Assembly: GCA_029881175.1 (NCBI GenBank)
Contig: JAOUNC010000194.1
Coordinates: 1-5,906 of the forward strand
DNA: 5,906 bases
Source: Nitrospirota bacterium
GTDB lineage: Bacteria > Nitrospirota > Nitrospiria > Nitrospirales > UBA8639
Direction: 5' to 3'
The translations under genes were made by a program, and so were the position numbers. Shown in pieces: positions 1-5,187 of the stretch. The notes beneath the pieces are model-generated. The model worked only from the letters and a program-made list of their open reading frames with translations, did no database searches and was not told where the DNA came from. Numbering within the stretch: the first letter of the stretch is position 1; each line of letters opens with the position of its first letter.

Positions 1-156
1 AAAGGTGATGTCAAAGTCATCGTGGATTCACAAAGTGCCCCAATGCTGAGCGGCGCGGAAGTGGACTATGTGGATAGCTTGCAAGGATCTGGATTCGCCA
101 TCAAAAATCCGCAAGCCAAATCCACCTGTGGCTGCGGTAGTTCCTTTTCGACCTAA
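1..156 (+). CDS. erpA: A-type iron-sulfur cluster carrier, ErpA-like (3'-terminal part)
   Basis: The frame is open from the left edge to a TAA at 154-156, giving the last 51 residues of a protein whose start lies outside the window. The tail carries the family signature: a VDYV segment, a GSGFAIKNP stretch and the C-terminal CGCGSSF motif, whose two cysteines (residues 43 and 45 of the visible part) bind the cluster with a third cysteine expected upstream. These proteins accept an Fe-S cluster from the IscU scaffold and hand it to apo-enzymes in the cytoplasm. The ending [15 protein letters not shown] resembles ErpA more than IscA, but from this fragment the subtype is an inference. The gene is closed by a strong terminator 30 bp downstream, so it is probably the last gene of its transcript. 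The hscA-iscX genes of the same pathway lie at the other end of the window on the opposite strand. Confidence 0.88.
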   Translation, partial: KGDVKVIVDSQSAPMLSGAEVDYVDSLQGSGFAIKNPQAKSTCGCGSSFST

Positions 157-186
157 CTCACCTTTTCACAGATCACTGACCACATG

Positions 187-238
187 AAGGGCTGGACTTG
201 CTGTACGTTTCGTACTAAAGTTCAGCCCTTCTTCTTTA
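187..238 (+). terminator. Rho-independent terminator after the A-type carrier gene
   Basis: A 13-bp stem is formed by 187-199 and 218-230 (AAGGGCTGGACTT with AAGTTCAGCCCTT, one G-T wobble). It is extended inside by a second perfect stem, GTACG at 203-207 with CGTAC at 211-215, around a TTT loop. A T-rich tail (TTCTTCTTT) follows. It lies 30 bp after the stop of the carrier gene. The tail ends only about 30 bp before the ATG of the next gene, leaving little room for a separate promoter there. Confidence 0.85.
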
Positions 239-267
239 TCAGCATCTATGGTCATTAGGGATAACTC

Positions 268-1062
268 ATGTCTAAAGCCACATTAACTAAACGACTGGAA
301 TTCTGTTCATCCCATCGTTATCACAATCCTGCTTGGGATGATGCCAAAAATCGAAAAGTGTTTGGTGCTTGCAACAATGTGAATACCCATGGGCATAATT
401 ATTTATTAGAAGTGACGCTCTGCGGAGAAATTGATCCTGTCACAGGCATGATCATTAATTTGTATGATCTCAAACAATATCTGTGGGACGTGCTCATAGA
501 ATTCGATCACAAAAACTTGAACCTCGACACCCCCTATTTCACGAATCGCATTCCTACCTCTGAAAATCTAGCCTGGACGCTATGGGACCTATTGGCCAAA
601 CATCCTCAATTGCCAGCACTGGAGAAAATCCGTCTGTATGAAGATACCACCCTACATGCAGAAGTAACGGCTGAATATCTCACCATGGCTCAATCGGCTT
701 CGGGATTGCCCCAGGCAGATGTCATTCGCCAATATCAATTTTCTTCAGCCGTCTACGTCCCCATAGGGCAAACCACAGGTCACAATTATACTCTCGGAAT
801 TACTATTTCTGGCTCAATTGATTCAGAAACCGGCCAAGTCGTGAATCTCCAATATTTGGACAATCTCGTTCAAACAAAAATCATCAAGCGATTTCACGGG
901 AATAATATTAGCCTTGATAACGAATTCAAAAATTCCCCGGCAACTGAAGGAAACTTAGCCAAGTGTATCTGGGAAACACTTGCGGGGAATATTCAGCAAG
1001 GCACATTAACCCATGTGACCGTGAGTCAAACTCCTGGCACCGCAGCAACCTATAGCGCCTAA
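268..1062 (+). CDS. Tandem 6-pyruvoyl/6-carboxytetrahydropterin synthase-like protein (QueD/PTPS family), second domain degenerate
   Basis: The 264-residue protein is about twice the usual length for this family and consists of two consecutive T-fold domains. The first (about 6-133) has the expected active site: zinc ligands His16 (FCSSH) and His41/His43 (HGHNY), nucleophile Cys35 (FGACNN), the Asp80-His81 pair (EFDHKNLNLD) and Glu125 (LYEDT), which binds the pterin. Its Cys-x5-His-Gly-His spacing resembles the 6-pyruvoyltetrahydropterin synthase type more than the Cys-x3-HGH of E. coli QueD. The second domain (about 153-262) aligns over GHNYTL, SGSIDSETGQVVNL and SLD, but Val, Thr, His-Gly and Gln replace His16, His41, Asp80-His81 and Glu125, and there is no Cys35 equivalent. 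The family converts 7,8-dihydroneopterin triphosphate to 6-pyruvoyl- or 6-carboxy-tetrahydropterin, for biopterin-like cofactors or for queuosine/7-deazaguanine synthesis. No other que or fol gene is nearby to decide which. An AGGG sits 7 bp before the ATG. Confidence 0.88.
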   Translation: MSKATLTKRLEFCSSHRYHNPAWDDAKNRKVFGACNNVNTHGHNYLLEVTLCGEIDPVTGMIINLYDLKQYLWDVLIEFDHKNLNLDTPYFTNRIPTSENLAWTLWDLLAKHPQLPALEKIRLYEDTTLHAEVTAEYLTMAQSASGLPQADVIRQYQFSSAVYVPIGQTTGHNYTLGITISGSIDSETGQVVNLQYLDNLVQTKIIKRFHGNNISLDNEFKNSPATEGNLAKCIWETLAGNIQQGTLTHVTVSQTPGTAATYSA

Positions 1063-1158
1063 CATCAGAACGCCCCAAGGGCTCCCCTGCTTCTCAAGTC
1101 TATTGCTTGACTTTTTCTTCCTTAGCCCTATTTCTCTTCTTCCACCAAACTCAAGCTA

Positions 1159-1199
1159 AAGGCAGGAAACGTCCTGTAGCAGCACGATTGCCTTCGTGC
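1159..1199. other. Cluster of competing hairpins in the spacer between two convergent genes
   Basis: Two perfect short hairpins lie side by side: CAGGA (1163-1167) with TCCTG (1172-1176), and GCACGA (1182-1187) with TCGTGC (1194-1199). A third pairing, AAGGCA (1159-1164) with TGCCTT (1189-1194), would compete with the second hairpin by using its loop. The spacer 1063-1245 separates the ends of two convergent genes, so the structure could help end transcription from either side. There is no clear T-tract beside it, so I do not call it an intrinsic terminator. I see no coding sequence in this spacer. Confidence 0.4.
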
Positions 1200-1245
1200 C
1201 CTATAAAAAGAATCCACGCTGATAAAAGTGCGGGGTATTGAGAAG

Positions 1246-1584
1246 CTAACGAGGAAAGGAGAAATGTTGGGCAATTAATGCGGCTAGCTCAGCAGATTCG
1301 AGTTTACCTTCTTTGGTTTCCAGGAGCGTCCCGTTGGAATAGAAGTGGGTGGTGGGATAGGTTTCGAAGTTGTGTTGCTTTTTGATGCCTCGGCATTTTC
1401 CGGGGACATGCATTTTGGCTTTACCGAATCGAATGTTGGCATGGTCTTGGGCCGACGTTTCTAGAATAGGATCGTAAGCTTTGCAAGGCTCACAGGTAGC
1501 TATCCCATAGGCCACCACTGCCGCTAGAGCTTGCGTAAAGTCCGCATAATTTTCATCGTTGACGTTTTCCACAATCCCAGACAT
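1246..1584 (-). CDS. Thioredoxin-fold protein with CEPC active site
   Basis: The protein has 112 residues, about thioredoxin length, and no signal peptide, so it is probably cytoplasmic. The redox motif is Cys31-Glu-Pro-Cys34 (ATCEPCKAYDPILE), where thioredoxins have WCGPC. The cis-proline loop is Tyr76-Pro77-Thr78, followed by the FYSNG strand-turn and a final helix. The buried Asp of E. coli thioredoxin (six residues before the first Cys) is replaced by Ala25, and the Trp before the first Cys is Thr30. A third cysteine, Cys64 (PGKCRG), is present. These changes suggest an altered redox potential or partner, so it may be a divergent thioredoxin or a specialised disulfide reductase. The frame stays open 11 codons upstream to an ATG at 1617. 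I prefer 1584 because AAGGAGG lies 4 bp before it and because the longer start falls beside the upstream terminator tail. It lies downstream of a peroxiredoxin gene on the same strand, which it may serve as reductant (inference). Confidence 0.85.
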   Translation of the reverse strand: MSGIVENVNDENYADFTQALAAVVAYGIATCEPCKAYDPILETSAQDHANIRFGKAKMHVPGKCRGIKKQHNFETYPTTHFYSNGTLLETKEGKLESAELAALIAQHFSFPR

Positions 1585-1588
1585 AGAA

Positions 1589-1595
1589 CCTCCTT
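1589..1595 (-). promoter_or_regulatory. Ribosome binding site that fixes the thioredoxin-like start
   Basis: On the minus strand AAGGAGG is followed by TTCT and then the ATG at 1584-1582. This near-perfect Shine-Dalgarno sequence selects the shorter start over the in-frame ATG at 1617. Confidence 0.8.
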
Positions 1596-1615
1596 CTTCT
1601 CGCTCAAGAACAGAC

Positions 1616-1660
1616 AAAAGAAAACCCTAAGAGAGCCTTGTATGTGCTCCGCTTAGGGTT
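1616..1660 (-). terminator. Rho-independent terminator between the peroxiredoxin and thioredoxin-like genes
   Basis: A perfect 9-bp stem pairs AACCCTAAG with CTTAGGGTT (plus-strand arms 1623-1631 and 1652-1660). An inner GAGC/GCTC stem (1633-1636 with 1646-1649) shortens the loop. Read on the minus strand it is followed by TTCTTTTG, a T-rich tail. It starts 18 bp after the peroxiredoxin stop and ends about 30 bp before the thioredoxin-like ATG. The downstream gene therefore depends on read-through or on a promoter that I could not identify. Confidence 0.8.
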
Positions 1661-1678
1661 CCCTCATTGATCAAACCA

Positions 1679-2149
1679 TTAGCCTAATTTTTTTAAGGCT
1701 TCCAGGATTTCTTTATCATCCCGTGCCACTTTGATTTCTTGCACTTTGGCATAGGCGACTTTCCCGTCTTTGCCCACAATGACGGTGGCTCGTTTCGAGC
1801 AATTCAGCGGTTCAAAATACAAGCCATAGGCCTTGGACACGGTTCGGTGCATGTCGGCTAACAACTTATGCTTGAGGTCCAACGAATCAGCCCAGGCTTT
1901 ATGGGAAAAGAAACTATCGCAGCTAATCCCCATGATTTCCGCATTGGCGGATTCAAAGCTGGGGAAATCATCCGTTAAACATTTATTTTCCCCTTGGCAC
2001 ACCGGGCTCCAATCTAATGGATAAAACGCCAGCACGACATTTTTCTTGCCTTTATAAGCACTGAGTGTAATATCGTTTTGGTCCTGATCTTTCAGAGTAA
2101 AATCCGGTGCTACATCTCCGACTTTAATTTCTGCCGCAACATCTGACAT
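1679..2149 (-). CDS. Peroxiredoxin, BCP/AhpE-like thiol peroxidase
   Basis: This 156-residue AhpC/TSA-fold protein reduces hydrogen peroxide and organic peroxides using a cysteine thiol, probably in the cytoplasm. The N-terminal VGDVAPDFTLKD is the classic opening of the family. The active-site loop is Pro44-x3-Ser48-x2-Cys51 (YPLDWSPVC), with Cys51 as the peroxidatic cysteine, and the conserved arginine is Arg120 (KRATVIV). Further cysteines are Cys57 (C-x5-C with Cys51), Cys77 and Cys117. BCP proteins have their resolving cysteine at C-x4-C, so which residue resolves Cys51, if any, is open. The frame extends 43 codons upstream to an ATG at 2278. I chose 2149 because AAGGAGGAG precedes it by about 9 bp, the shorter protein has the family's length, and the extension resembles no part of the family. 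The thioredoxin-like gene downstream is a candidate reductant. Confidence 0.93.
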   Translation of the reverse strand: MSDVAAEIKVGDVAPDFTLKDQDQNDITLSAYKGKKNVVLAFYPLDWSPVCQGENKCLTDDFPSFESANAEIMGISCDSFFSHKAWADSLDLKHKLLADMHRTVSKAYGLYFEPLNCSKRATVIVGKDGKVAYAKVQEIKVARDDKEILEALKKLG

Positions 2150-2158
2150 ATTCGCTCT

Positions 2159-2165
2159 CCTCCTT
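2159..2165 (-). promoter_or_regulatory. Ribosome binding site that fixes the peroxiredoxin start
   Basis: On the minus strand AAGGAGG ends 9 bp before the ATG at 2149-2147. It supports this start over the ATG 43 codons upstream. Confidence 0.8.
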
Positions 2166-2202
2166 GTTGATGAAAAATACGGAATCGACTTGAGTAGTCT
2201 TG

Positions 2203-2232
2203 GTGGTACCACGGGGTGAAAAAGTTTGTCAA
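2203..2232 (-). promoter_or_regulatory. Possible sigma70 promoter of the peroxiredoxin gene with an overlapping palindrome
   Basis: On the minus strand a perfect TTGACA (plus-strand 2227-2232) is followed after 18 bp by TACCAC (2203-2208), which matches only three of six positions of the -10 consensus. The predicted leader to the ATG would be about 45 bases. A perfect 10-bp palindrome, GTGGTACCAC (2203-2212), covers the -10 position and could be an operator half-site pair. No known regulator motif is recognised. The -35 is convincing and the -10 is weak. Confidence 0.35.
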
Positions 2233-2347
2233 TCAGCACAAAGGACCCATGAAACCGCAGATTGAGCCTTTCACCCATCTTGCCTTTCGGATTTTCTGAA
2301 CTACAATCTTCTTAAGCCTTATTCGCGGCTATTGAGTCATGATTGCC

Positions 2348-2376
2348 TTGTGTTTTCCCCCATCTCAGGGTATCGT
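2348..2376 (+). promoter_or_regulatory. Weak candidate promoter of the PBP1A gene
   Basis: TTGTGT (2348-2353) and TATCGT (2371-2376) are separated by exactly 17 bp and lie about 68 bp before the ATG at 2444. They match the -35 and -10 consensus at three and four of six positions. The spacing and location are good but the matches are modest, and nothing else in 2279-2443 looks better. Confidence 0.25.
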
Positions 2377-2443
2377 AAAATCAAGGTCATGAAATTTTTT
2401 CCGCTTCCTCTCCTCTCAACAAAGGATCGCGTTTTTTTCCTGA

Positions 2444-4843
2444 ATGAATACCTTTCAGAAGTTTTTTGCAGGGTTTAGAACCTGGTCCTGGCTTCGAATG
2501 ATCCTTGTCTCTTCTCTGGTTCTGGGATGCATTGGTACCGGAACGGTGCTAGGCGTTCTTTGGGTGGCCACCCGGGATCTGCCAACCTTTGATTCGTTTC
2601 AAGATTATCAACCGAGCCTCGTGTCGAGAGTCTATGCCGATAATGGTGAAATTATTGGACAATTCTTTATTGAACGCCGTCTCTATACCCCTATTGCTCA
2701 AATTCCAAAGTCCATGACCCAAGCTATCGTGGCAGTAGAGGACACCAGATTTCTGGAACATCCCGGACTCGATATTGTGGGGATTGGACGGGCGGCATGG
2801 ACAAACCTGAAAAAAGGTGGGCGCTTTCAGGGTGCCAGCACTATTACACAGCAATTGGCGCGAGCCCTGTTTCTCTCTCCCGAACGCACCTATACACGAA
2901 AGATCAAAGAACTTATTTTAGCGATCAAAATGGAATGGGTTCTCACAAAAGATCAAATTCTCGAAATGTACCTCAACCAAATCTATTTTGGGCATGGGGC
3001 CTATGGGATTGCCGCCGCGACCCTTACCTACTTCGATAAAAGCGTGACCGAGCTCAGTCTACCTGAAGCGGCGTTTTTAGCCGGACTGCCCAAAGCCCCC
3101 AACACCTATTCCCCCTATCGCAATCCAGAGCTGGCCAAGTCGCGAAAGGAATTAGTTCTCCATCGCATGGTCGAAGCGGGGTTCATCTCGGAAGAAGAAG
3201 CTCAAACGGCCATCGAGAAGACCCTGAATTATCACCGCCAATCCCTAGAGCAAATTGCGTCATATTTCATCGAAGATATCCGACAACATTTGGTTGAACG
3301 GTATGGCGAATCCCTGGTCTATAAGGGTGGCTTGCAGATTTACACGACATTGAACATTCGCATGCAAAAACTCGCAGAAGAAACCCTCCAACGTGGGCTG
3401 CGTCAAGTTGATAAACGTCAAGGGTGGCGGGGGCCCCTTGGACATGTGGAGTTCACTAAAGACTTTGTACCTCCCGATGAGTACCCCGAATTACAGAATC
3501 CACGGGCTGCCATGGTCCATGGCTTATATCGAGGCCTCGTCACGAACGTCTCCAAACAGTCAGCCGACATTCTGATTGGCAATACGTATAAAGGGGCCAT
3601 CACCCTGAAGGATATGCAATGGGCCGAGCGTCGCTTAAAGGACGTAAACGATGTCGGGACGGCAATAGTTCAAAAAGATGTCACGCCGCGCCACATCCTC
3701 AAAATTGGCGATATTGTGGAGGTCTTACCCAAAAATGGCAATCTCGAATCCGGTAGTTTTGTTTTAGAACAAACGCCATTGGTGGAAGGGTCACTATTAG
3801 CTCTGGATCCGCGAACAGGAGCCGTTCAAGCCATGGCCGGAGGCTATGATTTTGCTCGGAGTCAATTCAACCGGGCCGTGGCCGCCCGCCGGCAGCCTGG
3901 CTCTGCGTTCAAACCACTCATTTATGCCACGGCCCTACAACAAGGGCTCACTCCGGCAACATTAATTTTAGATGCGCCGGTGGTCTACGAAGATGAAGAG
4001 TTAGATCGCGTGTGGAAACCTGAAAATTACGAGAAGCGTTTCTATGGAACCATTACCCTCCGCGAAGCCTTGCGGCATTCACGCAACGCGGCCACCGTCA
4101 GACTTCTCGAGCAAATTGGCGTCACTGCAGTCGTGAACGTAGCCAACAATTTGGGCATTCAAAGCCCGCTCAGTCAAGATCTTTCTCTCGCCCTGGGGTC
4201 TTCAAGCGTCACACTCCAAGAGCTCACGTCAGCCTATGGCGTCTTTTCCAATCAGGGCATGTGGCTTCAACCCTATCAAATTACGCTAGTCAAAGATGTG
4301 AATGGGGAAATTCTGGAGCAACATCTCTTTGAGCCCAGGCAAGCGATGTCACAGGAAAATGCATATCTGACGACCAACATGCTCATGGATGTCATCCAAA
4401 GTGGGACGGGTCGTCGAGCCAAAAGGATCGGACGCCCCTTGGCGGGGAAAACAGGGACGACGAATGGATACAATGACGCTTGGTTTGTGGGCTATGCCCC
4501 CAATGTAGCCACAGGCGTGTGGGTGGGGTTTGATTCGGTCCGGACCTTAGGACGATTGGAATCCGGAGCCCATGCTGCCCTTCCCATCTGGACAGAATTT
4601 ATGGAACAGTCTCTTCAAAATTTGCCCGTCATGACGTTTACCATTCCCGAAGGAATTCAGTTCGCCCAGGTGGATACGACCACTGGAGATTTACCAACTA
4701 AAACCAGCCGCCATATTAGTACCGAAGTGTTTCGGAAGGGAACGGAACCAGGAAAATCGGCGGATCAAAAAGCCAACCCGATGGACTTTTTCGAGTTTGA
4801 TCGGATGAATTCAGGCACCTCCAGCCAACTCTCTTCGTTCTAG
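2444..4843 (+). CDS. mrcA: Penicillin-binding protein 1A, bifunctional glycosyltransferase/transpeptidase
   Basis: This complete 799-residue class A PBP polymerises lipid II into glycan strands and cross-links the peptides. One membrane helix (about 17-42) anchors it, with the rest in the periplasm. The GT51 domain (about 60-240) shows EDTRFLEHPG with catalytic Glu99, GASTITQQ (130-137), RKIKE (152-156) and LEMYLNQIYFG with Glu174. A linker/OB-like region (about 330-445) follows, as is typical of PBP1A. The transpeptidase domain (about 448-720) has Ser487-x-x-Lys490 (QPGSAFKP), Ser546-Arg-Asn548 and Lys669-Thr-Gly-Thr (AGKTGTTNGYNDAWFVG). All catalytic residues are present. It is a little shorter than E. 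coli PBP1A (about 850). The ATG cannot move upstream because a TGA immediately precedes it. There is no good Shine-Dalgarno: AAAGGA at 2421-2426 is 17 bp away, behind a run of seven T. The gene stands alone, between a divergent peroxiredoxin gene and convergent iscX. Confidence 0.96.
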   Translation: MNTFQKFFAGFRTWSWLRMILVSSLVLGCIGTGTVLGVLWVATRDLPTFDSFQDYQPSLVSRVYADNGEIIGQFFIERRLYTPIAQIPKSMTQAIVAVEDTRFLEHPGLDIVGIGRAAWTNLKKGGRFQGASTITQQLARALFLSPERTYTRKIKELILAIKMEWVLTKDQILEMYLNQIYFGHGAYGIAAATLTYFDKSVTELSLPEAAFLAGLPKAPNTYSPYRNPELAKSRKELVLHRMVEAGFISEEEAQTAIEKTLNYHRQSLEQIASYFIEDIRQHLVERYGESLVYKGGLQIYTTLNIRMQKLAEETLQRGLRQVDKRQGWRGPLGHVEFTKDFVPPDEYPELQNPRAAMVHGLYRGLVTNVSKQSADILIGNTYKGAITLKDMQWAERRLKDVNDVGTAIVQKDVTPRHILKIGDIVEVLPKNGNLESGSFVLEQTPLVEGSLLALDPRTGAVQAMAGGYDFARSQFNRAVAARRQPGSAFKPLIYATALQQGLTPATLILDAPVVYEDEELDRVWKPENYEKRFYGTITLREALRHSRNAATVRLLEQIGVTAVVNVANNLGIQSPLSQDLSLALGSSSVTLQELTSAYGVFSNQGMWLQPYQITLVKDVNGEILEQHLFEPRQAMSQENAYLTTNMLMDVIQSGTGRRAKRIGRPLAGKTGTTNGYNDAWFVGYAPNVATGVWVGFDSVRTLGRLESGAHAALPIWTEFMEQSLQNLPVMTFTIPEGIQFAQVDTTTGDLPTKTSRHISTEVFRKGTEPGKSADQKANPMDFFEFDRMNSGTSSQLSSF

Positions 4844-4923
4844 ACTCTCTTGGGCAATAGCAGGCTGCCTCTCTTCGGCAAGGACTTTCTGCTCTCACCG
4901 TCTTACTTCTTCCTACTCACTAT

Positions 4924-5142
4924 CTACTTGTTGGCATCTTGGTATTCTTCATGCCACGCCATTTGAATGGCCTCGAGCTTTTTTTCATTTGAAGCTTTCG
5001 GATCATCTTTGAATTCTGGAAGCGCAACCACCCAGGCATGCAAATCGGTAAACCTCACTGTTAACGGATCAAGGTCTGGATGTTCTTCCTGTAACCGAAT
5101 CCCAATATCTTCTGTATCCGTCCACATTAAATCTTGAGCCAT
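4924..5142 (-). CDS. iscX: IscX, Fe-S cluster assembly regulator/adaptor
   Basis: The small acidic 72-residue protein matches IscX (YfhJ) across its length: KWTD-like MWTDTEDIGIRL near the start, PDLDPLTVRFTDLHAWV in the middle, then PEFKDDPKASNEKKLEAI and a WHEEY tail. These are the family's hallmark segments. IscX binds the cysteine desulfurase IscS and iron, and tunes the rate of cluster assembly in competition with frataxin. The GAGGAAATC before the ATG provides a good ribosome binding site. It lies 45 bp after the hscA stop on the same strand and is presumably co-transcribed with it. The usual order is hscA-fdx-iscX, and fdx is missing from between them. The 80-bp spacer to the convergent PBP1A gene holds no clear terminator. 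Confidence 0.95.
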   Translation of the reverse strand: MAQDLMWTDTEDIGIRLQEEHPDLDPLTVRFTDLHAWVVALPEFKDDPKASNEKKLEAIQMAWHEEYQDANK

Positions 5143-5187
5143 GATTTCCTCTTTGTTGTAAGAAGGCTTGATCTCATCAGCGAAAAC

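Noticed and set aside
1094..1116. TCAAG/CTTGA hairpin followed by TTTTT after the pterin synthase gene
   Set aside because: The T-run is suitable, but the stem is only 5 bp and AT-rich. It might contribute to termination but is too weak to call.
1585..1617. In-frame 11-codon extension of the thioredoxin-like protein
   Set aside because: Its ATG lies in the tail region of the upstream terminator, and the extension is made of the Shine-Dalgarno region itself (the EEGG codons).
2150..2278. In-frame 43-codon N-terminal extension of the peroxiredoxin
   Set aside because: The family motif begins just after the start at 2149, which has a strong ribosome binding site. The extension overlaps the candidate promoter and shows no targeting signal or domain.
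2549..4473. Several 60-100 codon frames on either strand within the PBP1A gene
   Set aside because: All overlap a complete gene with intact catalytic motifs, and none has a recognisable family or ribosome binding site.
4859..4893. Nested inverted repeats AGCAG/CTGCT and TGCC/GGCA after the PBP1A gene
   Set aside because: The stems are only 5 and 4 bp with mismatched spacing between them and no T-tract on either side, so they are not convincing as a terminator.
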